DNA of 64,000 nt, taken from contig OX439133.1 of assembly GCA_949318235.1 (NCBI GenBank), positions 17,454,099-17,518,098 on the forward strand, written 5' to 3'. The notes beneath the pieces were generated by a model. It saw only the letters and a program-made list of their open reading frames with translations. It made no database searches and was not told the DNA's origin. The position numbers and the translations under genes were made by a program. Below are positions 1 to 12,368 of this stretch, piece by piece. Numbering within the stretch: position 1 is the stretch's first letter; each line of letters begins with the position of its first letter. The stretch is from Ecdyonurus torrentis. Lineage: Eukaryota > Arthropoda > Insecta > Ephemeroptera > Heptageniidae.

Positions 1-241
1 TAATGTTAATGTAGCTCCACGAGAGAGCGTGAAAATATTATAAAGTATGCTTGTTTATGACGTCAGATACATGCAAAAAATTAGTATGAAAATGTTGTGC
101 AGGTTACATAAATCAAATTTTCTGATCACTGCTAAGGAGCTAAAGTTTGGTTTTAAGCCACACTAAAGTTATTTATGTAAGTCCCATCAAGTAAATTATG
201 ATATAAATGCTTATGTTTTATTTGGTATATTCCTTTAATAT
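1..241 (+). mobile_element. Family B short element, left part cut by window edge
   Basis: Matches the right two thirds of the B family: the Ala-less internal block with TGACGTCA-like site (TGACGTCAG near 58), ATGCAAAA, the TCTGATCACTGCTA block, TAAGTCCCATCAAGT and the terminal GGTATATTCCTTTAA. No coding potential. The left end lies outside the window. Confidence 0.75.
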
Positions 242-660
242 AACGTTAGTTATGAATATTTATTAAATATTAATAATAATATATTTTTTAAGAGATTGTA
301 CTTAAAATTGTTGTTTATTTAAATTATTAAAATACTAAAGTAATAATTTATATTTTTTAAATTTAACATTTTTTTTTATATAAATTACCCAAAACAAAAC
401 ATGTAGATATGTAATGATGATTATATTTGAAATAGTTTTTGATAAGGTGTCTGAATGAAATAGAAAGTAAAGATTGTTTAATAAAGTCGTTATTTGCAAC
501 GTTATCAGAAATTATCAGGAACTTAAATGCGTAGAACATTTGAACAAAAAATAAAGTGTATCTAGTTAAGGTTCAAGTCAACGCCACTTTGAACCACTCA
601 GTAATATGGGTTAGTATACGGTCTAAGCATTCATTAAACTTGCATAATGTGTCATTTTTC
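242..660. other. AT-rich intergenic stretch with a family D fragment
   Basis: No gene seen. A short piece at about 522-556 (TTAAATGCGTAGAACATTTG) matches the end of family D, but the rest of that element is missing. Confidence 0.5.
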
Positions 661-962
661 CTATAGGATCTATGCATTCATGTTTAAGTCGTCGCCATAA
701 CAGATAACTCAATAACATGAGCCACATAGGAAAATAACTCGTATTGCCAAAGGTTTAGAAACACTAAGCAATATTGTTTGAGATCATTGATGCTGTAAAT
801 AGGTTCAATTTAGTATATGGGAAATAATAAAAATTCAACCGATCTTCCAAAGAAAAAAAAAATGCAAAAACTAAGTTTGTCCTATGCTGAGCAACGTTAT
901 TCACTACTCCAGTATGGCGTCCAAGTGCATTAAATGTGACGTCATGTGCATACACCCTATAG
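661..962 (-). mobile_element. Family A short element, copy A1
   Basis: Runs from TATAGGATCTATGCATTCATG to TGACGTCATGTGCATACACCC. Family A is about 300 bases with ends TAGGGTGTATGCGCATGACG and ATGCATAGACCCTATA. Orientation is given with the TGACGTCAT end as left. It has no transposase and looks like a MITE. Confidence 0.8.
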
Positions 963-1211
963 TATACTGACTCATTTGACCAGTTTAAAAATAATTATTA
1001 TAAGAAATATTTTTGAGAGCATTGATGTTATTAACAGTTTGAATTAGGTTTTCAATTATGTGAGTAAATAAAATTATGAAATAAGTAAGTTTTCAAAGAA
1101 ATAGTCTTAACTTAAAAGGAGTTTATCCTCTGCCGAGCAATGTTGTTCATTACTCCAGCATGGCCTTGAAGTGCATTAAAAACGACGTTAATCGCATACA
1201 CCATATTTTAT
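963..1211 (-). mobile_element. Family A element A2, partial
   Basis: Directly abuts A1. It keeps the AATATTTTTGAGAGCATTGATG block and the CTCCAGCATGGCCTTGAAG to GCATACACC end, but lacks the distal ATGAATGCATAGACCC terminus. Confidence 0.65.
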
Positions 1212-1420
1212 TGATATTATCACTTTAGTAAGTAACAAAATATAATGAAGTGTTTTTACTTTAACCTTTCCATAGTAACTTTATTAATTACTGCATGAAT
1301 ACTGAATATCATGTAATATTATGTATTGTGATACATTATTATGAGAATCTATTATTATATAAATACATTATTCAGTGATACATGTACCTATCACTGAATA
1401 AATTAAAGCTACTTTTGTTT

Positions 1421-2388
1421 ATAGTCTAGTAAGCTAAAAATTAAATCCTATACCTAAATAGAAATAATAAGGGACAAGCTGATTTTTTCACCATTGCTTC
1501 CCCATAGTGTAAGCAACCTCCAGTTCAAAGTCCCCTAAAATCCCCCCATTGCATTTTCCGGAAAAGAGGAAAAACGCTTAAAATCTTATGTAATAAAGAT
1601 ATCTAAAAAATTCCAACGAATTATTGATTCTGAGATCAAACTAGAGTAGAAACATATTTTTTGATAATTTTTACTCCAATAACAATAGCGGTAAAAATTT
1701 TCCAAGTTTGACTTTTTTCCATTTTTAAAGAAATTTCTCACATTAACTAATTTTTTTCAGAAACTTCTTAATGAAGCTCAAATTGATTTGTTGTGTTTAT
1801 TGCCATGAGTATAACAAACAAAATGACGCATGAAACATTAAAATCCCTTAGTTAGTTATGAAGGTGTACCCGGAAAAGCGCGGGTACCTATGACCATTCA
1901 ATGTACTATAATGCATGCAATGCAAGATGTAGGTGCCCGCGCTTTTCCGGGCACACCTTCATAACTAACTAAGGGATTTGAATGTTTCATGCGTCATTTT
2001 GTTTGTTATACTCATGGCAATAAACACAACAAATCAATTTGAGCTTCATTAAGAAGTTTCTGAAAAAAATTAGTTAATGTGAGAAATTTCTTTAAAAATG
2101 GAAAAAAGGCAAACTTGGAAAATTTTTACCGCTATTGTTATTGGAGTAAAAATTATTAAAAAATATGTTTCTACTCTAGTTTGATCTCAGAATCAATAAT
2201 TCGTTGGAATTTTTTAGATATCTTTATTACATAAGATTTTAAGCGTTTTTCCTCTTTTCCGGAAAATGCAATGGGGGGATTTTAGGGGACTTTGAACTGG
2301 AGGTTGCTTACACTATGGGGAAGCAATGGTGAAAAAATCAGCTTGTCCCTAATTATTTCTATTTAAATGTTTTTAAATACTAGACTAT
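1421..2388. mobile_element. Long foldback (inverted-repeat) element
   Basis: Two near-perfect 420-base arms (1471-1890 and 1930-2349) face each other across a 39-base loop (1891-1929). The arms start with GGGACAAGCTG. Weaker symmetry continues outward to ATAGTCTAGTA at 1421 and TACTAGACTAT at 2378-2388. Mismatches are few (for example GTACCC against GCACAC-type changes near the loop). There is no ORF of note. This is a foldback transposon or long-hairpin MITE, and its transcript would form a long double-stranded RNA. Confidence 0.85.
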
Positions 2389-2421
2389 TAATCAATTAAT
2401 TAACTTATAATTCAATACCTG

Positions 2422-2746
2422 TTAATGCGGGAAATCTGGTACTACAGGATGTGACTAAAAAGTTGTAAAGAACGAAAACTCTGAACTTTCGCACAAGATA
2501 AGATATCTTCAAAAATGTAAAAATTTTAGGGGGCACCCTGCTCGAATTTATTATTATTTTTTTGGAAATGTTACTCCCATAATAGCCTATGTTAATTTCA
2601 TTAATTATTTTCTCTCTAATCTGATGGACATGAGTTCTAAAACTGTTATCAAATGTATCTGTTGCTATTATCTTTCAAATGTCATCACCAAAGTTTGGAA
2701 GTTTTTTTTTAGATTTTGAGATACAAGCCATGTGAATACAATCCTT
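2422..2746 (+). mobile_element. Family C short element, copy C1
   Basis: Begins TTAATGCGGGAAATCTGG and ends ATACAATCCTTAA. It carries the diagnostic blocks GATTTGACTAAAAAGTTGTA-like, ATCTGATGG and CTTTCAAATG. TTAA lies at both ends. Confidence 0.75.
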
Positions 2747-3105
2747 AAATACTTGTCACAACAAATCTTACTTTATAACTAGTTCGTGAGATATTGACGA
2801 CCATGTTATCACACATTACGTGTTGTATTAATCCTTTATCATTATATTATAATTAGTTATGTCTTTTTATAACATTAATTATAAATAAATATATTATTAT
2901 AATTACTAAATTACAATACTAATATATAATATTATGTTTAATATTTAAATAATATATTTTTTATTAATTTTTATTTACAAATCTCAATAATGTTATCACA
3001 AATTCCTTTTTTGAACTTGACTTGAACCAACTAAACCTATAGGCAATACAACATAAATAAAAACTTTCTTGACTAGAAATGCCAATATATAAAATAAAAA
3101 ACCTT
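2747..3105. other. AT-rich intergenic stretch
   Basis: No gene or structured element recognised. It is low-complexity A/T sequence, with a second partly similar AT-rich stretch at 3440-3812. Confidence 0.4.
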
Positions 3106-3410
3106 CTTAAGGGAGAAGGGAACCGACGTCGGCCATTAGACTCAAAACTTTTCTTGTCAAAAGAATCTAAAAATTTGCACAGGTATACTTCAGCTTGAGA
3201 CAATTTCAAATATATAAAAATTGGGAGGTCAACGTGCAAATTAATTTCATATAGTTTTTTGAAATTTTAAAGATTTTTTTTTAAGGCGGTCAAACTTCAT
3301 AAAAATTTTATCACAGCTAGGTGAGACCCTTATCTTAACAATGAAATCAAATTTAGACTTTAAACACTTCAAGTTTTTGAGATAAAGGTCGGTACTATAC
3401 TCCCTTACAT
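3106..3410 (+). mobile_element. Family F short element, copy F1
   Basis: Starts TTAAGGGAGAAGGGAACCGA, continues CGTCGGCCATTAGACTC, and ends in GGTCGGTACTATACTCCCTTA. The ends are inverted repeats (GGGAGTAGGG/CCCTACTCCC) next to TTAA. Confidence 0.75.
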
Positions 3411-3812
3411 AGTTTTTTTATTATATAGCTGTTAAATACTTGTCACAACATCTTACATTATTATAGTTAGTGAAATCTACATATTCAATGTCATTATACA
3501 TCAGGAACGATATCAATAATTACATTTTACATTATAATTAATAATATTTTTTTATAACATTAATTATAAATAAATAATTTATTATAATTATTAAATTACA
3601 ATATTAAAAAATAATAATATTATTAATATTTAAAAATATATCTTTTAATAATTTTTAGTTACATGCATGTGTTATTATAATATTAATCACAAATTATTTC
3701 TTTGAGCTTCAACCATCTATACCTAGGTTATAGTACAATAACACCAACAACAAAATCTTTCGTGACTATAAATGCCAGTATATAAAATAAAAAAACTTCT
3801 TAATTTGTAACT

Positions 3813-4154
3813 TAAAGCCATAGACCACATAGAACAACATGTGCTTTTTAATGAATAAACAATAAATGGGATATTCTAATCTGATGACAATTTTTACCAG
3901 AATGTTAATGTAGCCCCACAAGAGAGCGTGAAAATACAGTTAAGTATGCAATTTGCATGACTATTTATGTTTATGACGTCAGAAACATGCAAAAATTAGT
4001 ATGAAACAGTTGTGCGGGTTGCATAAATCGAATTTTCTGATCATTGCTACGAGGCTACTGTTGGGATTTGAGACAAACTAATGTTATTTATGTAAGTCCC
4101 ATCAAGTGTTTTGTGATACAAATGCGTATGTTTTTTTTCTGGTTTATTCCTTTA
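3813..4154 (+). mobile_element. Family B element, copy B2
   Basis: Full-length copy from TTAAAGCCATAGACCACATA to GGTTTATTCCTTTAA, with an internal TGACGTCAG and TCTGATCATTGCTA block. A family C remnant follows directly. Confidence 0.8.
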
Positions 4155-4169
4155 ATGGTAATTGTTACT

Positions 4170-4321
4170 TTTAATAACTCGTTTCACTCTTATCTGCTGG
4201 TCACGGGTTCTGAAAATTTTATCACAGGCAACTGTTACTGTTAACTTTCAAATGACATCATAAAGTTTCAAAGTATTCTTTTTAGATTTTGAGATACTAG
4301 TCATCTATATACAATCCTTAA
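4170..4321 (+). mobile_element. Family C right-half remnant (C2)
   Basis: Contains CTTATCTGCTGGTCACGGGT, TTTCAAATGACATCATAAAG and ATACAATCCTTAA of family C. The left half is absent and B2 lies where it would be. Confidence 0.65.
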
Positions 4322-4564
4322 AAAGTTTGTTTAATACAAATGGTCCATTGAATTAAAATTTAACTATGTTCTATTAGAGTAATATATTTCAATATAAATT
4401 ATTTTCTGAAATTCAAAAATGTAACATGTTATATGTATAAAAATACATTACATTTACTTAATTCACAATGTTAATCTTGAGTTTTTACTATTTTTATAAT
4501 CTTTTCATACAAAATCCATGCAGCTATACGTATAATAAGCTTTTGGTTTAAAAGCACTCTGTGG

Positions 4565-4716
<152 letters not shown>

Positions 4717-5000
4717 GATTCAAGAGACACTATTGCTATATAGACCAAGCCAAACCAGAAGTCAAGAGCTCCCACGGTACACAAATGGACACAGAAATTC
4801 AATTCTTTCTACTAAAACAGATTAACTTTAAATCGTAGAATTCTTACACAGCATAAACATTTATATAAGAATTTCTTTTAAATTTAAATTAAAAAATAGA
4901 GTTGTAGCTGTCCTTGCATTAAAAAGTAAAGTTTTTGTATTTCATGGCTCAAAATCAAGATATGATTTGAACAACAAAAGGTACATTGGAACATTTAAAC

Positions 5001-5130
5001 TTATCGCGTTGTATGAACCGGTTTCCGTTGGATCACTGAAGTTGAGCAACATAGAGCGTGGTCAATTCTTGGATGGGTAAAACCGTACAAAGACTGGCGG
5101 CGTGTCTGTGCTGGCAGTTTGACCACTGCT
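5001..5130 (+). repeat. 5S rRNA-derived sequence (SINE3-like head or 5S pseudogene)
   Basis: GATCACTGAAGTTGAGCAAC at 5031 matches the 5S rRNA internal box A region (GATCACCGAAGTTAAGCAAC type). CTTGGATGGGT at 5069-5079 matches box C, with the expected spacing and order. The first few bases of 5S are missing and the copy is diverged, so it is not a working rRNA gene. The non-5S sequence to about 5300 may be the body of a 5S-derived SINE. Confidence 0.7.
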
Positions 5131-5349
5131 TGCTAACGCGAGTACAGCCAAGTGCAGCAAACTCTTGATTTTCAGAGAGTCAGTGGTCCAGGTTGCACAG
5201 ATCTTGTAGTCCAGCTCAGAATAGTGTGATAACAGGTTGAGTCTGAGGTCTGGTAAGCATAAGATCGTACTGTAAAGCCAATATTGAAAAGGTTTAATCC
5301 TGGCCTACACCGAAATATATTTTGGCGTCATGATATTTACTAACAAATA

Positions 5350-5380
5350 CGGGTACCGACGTCGGCTATTAGACTCAAGT
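5350..5380 (+). mobile_element. Family F terminal fragment
   Basis: ACCGACGTCGGCTATTAGAC matches the subterminal part of family F. The flanking family sequence is absent. Confidence 0.5.
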
Positions 5381-5706
5381 TTATATTTTTTTATTTTATA
5401 CTAATTTACAAAAATTAAAGCATGCATTTGTGTATTAATGTTTTGTAAAATTTAAAAATAAAATATAAATAGCATTAGAATTTAAAATATATTAAGTATT
5501 TTAATTACATATAATTAATTTTTAATTAATTTTAATTTTTTTTTGATATTTATAAAGTATCGTTTCAAAGTAAATTAGTTGTATTAGTAACACAAACTTA
5601 CTATTTCTGTCTCATTGGAGTGTTAAATGTCGTGTCGTTGACTGATTATAAGATCTAGAAATTAGAAAATAATAAACAAAACAAAGTGAACATTTATAAG
5701 TTTTAT

Positions 5707-6036
5707 TAAGGAAGAGGGGACCGACGTCAGCCATTAGACTAACTTTTCTCGTCGAAAAAATTCTGAAATTTTGCACAAAGATACTTCAGCTTGAGACAAT
5801 TTCAAACAGATAAAAAATTTGTAGGGTCATTGTGCAAATTAATTTTTTTTTTTTTTTTTTTTTAATTTTAAGCCCATAAGGCCCAATGTTAATTTCAATA
5901 TTTTTTTCGTTACTGTCAAACATCTTGCAAATTTTATCACGGCTAGGTGTGACCCTTATCTACACATTGACACCAAATCTAGACCCTAAACACGTCTAGT
6001 TTTTGAGATATGAGGCCGGTACCCTACTACCTTAAT
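5707..6036 (+). mobile_element. Family F element, copy F2
   Basis: Runs from TTAAGGAAGAGGGGACCGAC to GGCCGGTACCCTACTACCTTAA, with internal TTTGCACAAAGATACTTCAG and TATCACGGCTAGGTGTGACC. A T-run of about 20 lies in the middle. Confidence 0.75.
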
Positions 6037-6738
6037 TTTTTTAATAATGTTCGTAGACCCTGTTCCTGCTACTAAAATGACGATCTACTATGTTTTTTTT
6101 TAAATAGAATGCGCATTTTTTGCTGCAAGAAAGCAGGGTTTTCAAACAACACTAATAATTAATTATGTAATATTGGTAGCAGAAAAAGGAATTATTATTC
6201 ATGTACTAATCGTGCAGTCATGTTTTCATTTTAAATATTGTTGCAGAAAAAAAAATTAAATATTACGTACATATTATATAAATAAAAATATTAAATTGAA
6301 CCAAAAAAAAATTCATAAACTTATGATGATAATATATAATATTATTATTTATAATTAAATTTAGTAAATAAATAAAAATAAAATCTATATAATTGAAACC
6401 AAGTCTTAATGATATTGATGAGTAAAACTGAAATAATTCTGTCCAACAGCAGGTTCTACAATACATTCTATGCAAGAAACCACATCAGATAAAATTATTG
6501 TTTTTTTAAAAATCAAGTACAAAACAAATTCAAGAGAATTAAATTTATCAAAACATCTAAAAACAATTTGTTAAATAAAAGGAACTGGAAACGTAATATA
6601 TTATTATGTATTAATATTTTGACCATACAAATTTTAACTTACAGAGATTTTAAACTTTCTCGCACATAACTCTAAATATTAAGGCCAACAATTTTCTTTT
6701 ACAGTAAACGGTAACCAAACCTGAAATTTTTATTGTAC
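6037..6738. other. AT-rich intergenic stretch
   Basis: No gene, RNA or repeat family recognised. It is mostly A/T-rich sequence with short A-runs. Confidence 0.4.
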
Positions 6739-6740
6739 TG

Positions 6741-6972
6741 TAGGGTGTATGCGCATGACGTCGTACTGAATACGCTTTGACGCCATATTGGAGCAATGAC
6801 TAACATTGCTCAGCATAGGACAAATAATGTACATTTTGTGTATTTTATTAGGAAAATTGTCTCATTTTTATTATTATTTTCCTGCAAACTTGAAATCCTG
6901 TTAACAACATCAATATGCTCTCAAAAATATTGCTAACAAAGAATTAATTTTGTAAATTAGCAAAATATCTAT
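6741..6972 (+). mobile_element. Family A element A3, partial
   Basis: Starts GTAGGGTGTATGCGCATGAC and keeps the GCTCAGCATAGGACAAA and ATGCTCTCAAAAATATTG blocks. The ATGGCGTCGAC/ATGAATGCA end is missing. Confidence 0.7.
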
Positions 6973-7194
6973 GTTTACCCGTCGAAGTGAATGAACCACG
7001 CTTTACAAATTCTACTTAAAATGAACGATCTACGTTTGGCGCTTCTTCGTGTTTCAACGGCAGAACAGTAAAGTTCTGCAGTTAAAGTAGTTAATAATAA
7101 CTATAAGTAATTTATACTAACAGTAAAAGTTTGGTTTATGTTTATTACTTATCAATCAAAATAAAACAACATTTTATATTTTTATGTGTCATTA

Positions 7195-7482
7195 TAGGGT
7201 CTATGCATTCATGTTAAAGTCAACGCAGTTTTGGCTATCCCAATAACATGGACAACATAAGAATAAAAATCATTTTGCCTGTTTAAAAATATTCAGCAAT
7301 GTTTTTGAGAGCATTGATGTTGTTAATAGGGTGAATTAGTATCTCATGTATACTTGGAATTTTTTTTAACGATTTTCCAAAGAATATTGCCAAAAACGAA
7401 GTTTGTCTTATGCTGAACAATGTTATACATTACTCTAGACTAGCCTCCAATTGCACTAAATATAACGTCATCCGCACGCACC

Positions 7483-7484
<2 letters not shown>
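7195..7484 (-). mobile_element. Family A element A4
   Basis: Starts TATAGGGTCTATGCATTCATG and ends ACGTCATCCGCACGCACCC, followed by a T-run of about 30 that replaces the expected TATA end. Confidence 0.75.
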
Positions 7485-7513
<29 letters not shown>

Positions 7514-7515
7514 GT

Positions 7516-8085
7516 ATTTACTGGCAAAGTATTTTAAATGCATACAAATACCCATATTTAATTGAGCTTATCGATATATCGCACGAGAAAAGTTAAGGGT
7601 CTCTATAATTTAACATTACGCTTACGAAGAGAAACAAGTTATTTTGCAAAAATTCAAGAATATTGCTGCCAGTTTTGTAGTCGATACCTAAATTTTCTAT
7701 AACTTTAACGTTAAGTTAATTTCAAATAAAACTACAACTTTAACTCTAATTTGTCCTCAATTATATAACATTATCTTTAACGTTAACTATAACGTTAACA
7801 GCTTTTTTGACGATACGTATTTTTTTATGATTATTTATCAGTTTAATTATTTATAAAGTTAATATTATTCTTATATTTTTTACGCACTTATAAGTAAAGA
7901 GTTAATCTAATTTAATATTTCTCTCACCTCGTCAGTTGATATTGTTTGTTTTTTTAGTCAGTATAAAGTAATCAAGTAATCTTAAAAAAAAAAAAAGTAA
8001 CGTTATAGTTATCGCTATGTTAACTTCAATTTTTGTAAATATAAAATAGCCCTGTATGCGCCTTTAGAAATAAATTATTATTTTT
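7516..8085. other. AT-rich intergenic stretch
   Basis: No gene recognised. Several short AACGTTA/TAACGTTA-type repeats occur between about 7700 and 8010, the only local pattern I see. Confidence 0.35.
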
Positions 8086-8601
8086 TAGAGCTGTAAATTT
8101 AAACCGGTTCGAGCACCCGCCCGGGTCAAAATCTTCGGGTGCTCGTTTCTTTTTTTTTTTTTGAAAATGGTAAACCCGGGTTTCGAGCTTTTAGCTCGAA
8201 AACGAGCTTTTTCGAGTTGAGCTCGTATATGACTCGTGAAAAAAACGAGCTTTTGAAAATAAATCCAGCTAAAGTACAATTTTTGAAGAAAGCAAAGAAA
8301 AAAATGTTTGTGATTTTCGTTTAAAATGGAATTTTTTATATTCTATCATGCAAAATAAGCCGTTTAAAATATTTTAAAAAAATATTTTATTTTATTTATG
8401 ACTTTTATCCTTCAAAAACAATTTGTCATAATGAAAATCGAGCTTATTTTTTCAAAGCTCGAAGGCTCGTTTTCATACTTCGGCTCAAGTGTCGTGCTTT
8501 CCGAGCTTTGGCTCGTTTTTCGAGTTTAAGCTCGATTTCAAGCTAAACCTGGGTTTCAAGTCAAACCGGGCTAAAAATATTTCGAGTTTTTTACAGCTCT
8601 A
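8086..8601. mobile_element. hAT-like palindromic non-autonomous element, copy 1
   Basis: Ends are TAGAGCTGTAAA and its inverse TTTACAGCTCTA, as in many hAT-type elements. Inside are many GAGCTC/CGAGCTTTT motifs in both directions (for example ACGAGCTTTTTCGAGTTGAG), so most of it can fold. I could not see a clean 8-base target duplication. A second copy lies at 42305-42690. Confidence 0.65.
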
Positions 8602-9467
<866 letters not shown>

Positions 9468-9841
9468 ATTCACCAACTCTCCCTCTATCTCATACTCGCT
9501 CTCTTTTTCTCTCTATCTCTTACACTCGCTCTCTATATTTTCTCTCTCCCTCTCTTTTGTTTTAAGTCCACGCTACTTTTACTTTCAGTAAAATATATTT
9601 CCACTGTCACCTCATGTAAAACGTTACAAGTCATTTTCACATCACTCTATTCTGTTCGGTCAAGCGAATTATGTCAAATGTCAATATGCAAAAATCGTTT
9701 TGTAAATACAGACACCAGAGAGATTTTTAAATAAAGGAAATGTGTAATTTTTTATTCTGTAAAAACCTTAAGGTATAATGTTTTTATAATAATTTATATA
9801 TAAACCTTTTTTTAATACGGATTATGGGTAGAGCACTACAC

Positions 9842-10191
9842 TTAAAGGCATAGGAAACATGAAACAACAAGTTCTTTTTTATCATCAAACACAAAATGAG
9901 ATCTATAAAACTAATGATATCTTTTACCAGAATGTAAGTATGTGGCCCCACAAGAGAGGGTGAAAATAATGTAAAGTATGCAATTTGCGTGAATATTTCT
10001 GATTATGACGTCAGAAACAAGCAAAAATTAGTATGAAAATGTTGTGCGGGTTGCATAAATTGACATTTTCTGATCACTGCTACGGCGCTACAGTTGGGGT
10101 TTTGAGACCAATTAATGTTATTTATGTAAGTCCCATCAAGTGTTTTGTGATGTAAATGTTTATGTTTCCATGTTGTCTATGCCTTTAATTT
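9842..10191 (+). mobile_element. Family B element, variant copy B3
   Basis: Runs from TTAAAGGCATAGGAAACATG to TGTTGTCTATGCCTTTAA with an internal TGACGTCAGAAAC. This is a subfamily with the GGCATAG end, shared with the copy at 39484. Confidence 0.78.
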
Positions 10192-10238
10192 TACGCGACG
10201 AGCACGTACAAAATTAAATATACGTAATAATTATTATA

Positions 10239-10532
10239 CAGGATGTATGCGCATGACGTCATATTTAATGCACTTGGAGGCCATACTGGAGTAGTGAATA
10301 ACATAACAAACTTTGTTTATGCCAATTTTCTTTGCGAAATCGGTTAATTTTTTTTTATTTTTATTTTTCTCACATACTTGAGATACTTATTCAACATATT
10401 TACAGCATCAATGCTCTCAAAAATATTACATAGTATTTTTAAACTGGCAAAATGAGTTATTTTCCTAAGCCAACCATGTTATTGAGTTATTCAACATGGC
10501 GTCGACCTTAACATGAATGCATGGACCCTATA
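10239..10532 (+). mobile_element. Family A element A5
   Basis: Runs from CAGGATGTATGCGCATGACG to ATGAATGCATGGACCCTATA. Internal marks are GGAGGCCATACTGGAGTAGT and CAACATGGCGTCGACC. Confidence 0.8.
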
Positions 10533-10655
10533 GGGTGTATGCATGTTTCATGCGCTTGGAGGTCATACTAGAGTATAATGAATAAAATATTGCTCAGCCT
10601 AGGATAAATTTTGTTTTTTGGTTATTTTCTTTGAGAAATCTAGAAAAAAAAAAAA
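10533..10655 (+). mobile_element. Family A element A6, left part only
   Basis: GGGTGTATGCATGTTTCATG, then GCTTGGAGGTCATACTAGAG and a GCTCAGCCTAGGATAAA block. It abuts A5 head to tail and stops at an A-run. Confidence 0.65.
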
Positions 10656-10810
10656 AGTAATCACACAAAATGACATTACAGTAACGAAATTTTATTATCT
10701 CTTATTCATAAAATGATAAAATGAATTTAAATACTAATTTTTATGGTTTATTATAAAATTAATATATTATATAATTATAAAAATTAGATTTTCATATATT
10801 TCAATCACGC

Positions 10811-10813
<3 letters not shown>

Positions 10814-10841
<28 letters not shown>

Positions 10842-10842
10842 C
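10814..10842. repeat. (TA)n microsatellite
   Basis: About 14 TA units. Confidence 0.9.
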
Positions 10843-10909
10843 GATGTTATGTATGTTAAAATGGCGTCGCTAACTTAATTTTACGTTCATTAAGATTAAT
10901 GCCTGTCAT

Positions 10910-10910
<1 letters not shown>

Positions 10911-10979
<69 letters not shown>
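10911..10979. repeat. (AG)n microsatellite
   Basis: About 34 perfect AG units. Confidence 0.97.
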
Positions 10980-10980
<1 letters not shown>

Positions 10981-11156
10981 ATGCAATGTAACAGGTGGTA
11001 ACGTAATTACTATAATTAAATTGCATTGAAATTTATGGTTGAAAATCGATCATTACTCTGTTAATTCACTAATAATTGTTAATATGTATTTTTTTGCATA
11101 ATTATATTGTATGAATAAAATTAAACTTAAAACTATTTTATATAGGAAGTAGAGGT

Positions 11157-11449
11157 ATTAAAGGCGTAGAACACTTTGAACAAAAAAACTTGCCTAATAT
11201 TCTAACGTGCTGGAATATCAATGTTGATTTGGCCTAGGTCATTGATTTCTTATTTATTTTCCATACAACAAATGGCAAATACGGACCCTGACGTTATCAC
11301 CTGGTACATGTGTGCGTACAAAAAAAAAAAAAAAAAAAAAAAAATGAAACGTAATGTAAAATGTTAAAAATGATATTCTGGTATGTTAGGATATTAGGCT
11401 TTTTTTTTTTTTTTTTTTTTTTTTGTTCAACGTGTTCTACGCCTTTAAA
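11157..11449. mobile_element. Family D element, copy D1
   Basis: Ends are TTAAAGGCGTAGAACACTTTG and CGTGTTCTACGCCTTTAA, inverted to each other. A-run and T-run arms (about 24 and 25 bases) sit inside. TTAA at each end suggests a TTAA target. Confidence 0.75.
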
Positions 11450-11497
11450 AATACAAAAAATATTGCAATATTTTTTCTAAAAGCTTTTTTTATTTTT

Positions 11498-11682
11498 TAT
11501 TGATGCTGTTAACATGCGAAACTAGGTTTTCAAGTATGCGAGAAAATAACAATAATTTTAAAAAAATCACAAAGAGTATATCCAAAAATCACGTTTGTAC
11601 TAGAATGTTGAGTAATGTTATTCATTGCTCCAATATGGCGTCAAAGCGAAATCAGTATGACGTCATGCGCATACACCCTATA
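11498..11682 (-). mobile_element. Family A element A7, partial
   Basis: Starts inside the family at TTGATGCTGTTAACATG and ends at CAGTATGACGTCATGCGCAT then ACACCCTATA. The distal half is missing. Confidence 0.7.
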
Positions 11683-12058
11683 TTAAAGTGAATAAAATAT
11701 ACCATAAAAATATTTTATGACGAGGAATAGAGGACTATAGAAGGAATGTGAGGAAGTATAGAGGAATTGCAGAAGTATTATAGAATATTAAATAAGATTT
11801 TGATAATTTTTTCTTTGTATAATAACCTTAGGTATTAAAATATTTTTTCATTAATATTTAAATTCCAGAAAAGAAAAATAAAAAGCTAAAATGATAAAAT
11901 AGTTTTGAATTATATCTAACATCGAACTGGAAACCATGGTTACGACAAATGAAGTTTAAACTTTACGTCCTAAAAGTGGATTTTTTTTTTTTTATTCTTT
12001 ATATAATGACAGTTTTAGTTTTAAGTGTTGTCTATTAATGTTAACATGGTCTCTTATA

Positions 12059-12368
12059 TTTAAAGGCATAGAACACTTTGAAAAAAAACATGTCTAATAT
12101 CCTAAAATACCTAAATATCAACGTTGATTTGACAGGAATCATTGATTTCCACTTTATTTTCCATTCTTGCGATGGTCAGATGCGGGTTTATGACATCACA
12201 GCCCACTGGTTCATCAGCGTGGAAACAAGTGAGCTATGACGTCATAAACCTGCATCTGCCAATGGAAAATAAATTAGAAATTAATGACTCCTGCCAAATC
12301 AATGTTGATTTTCAGGTATGTTATAGGATATTGGACGAATTTTTTTTTCTGCAACGTGTTTTATAAAA
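12059..12368. mobile_element. Family D element, copy D2
   Basis: From TTTAAAGGCATAGAACACTT to CAACGTGTTTTATAAA. The centre is a foldback: GGGTTTATGACATCAC and its counterpart TGACGTCATAAACCTGC, then TGATTTCCACTTTATTTTCC against GGAAAATAAATTAGAAATTA. Confidence 0.75.
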
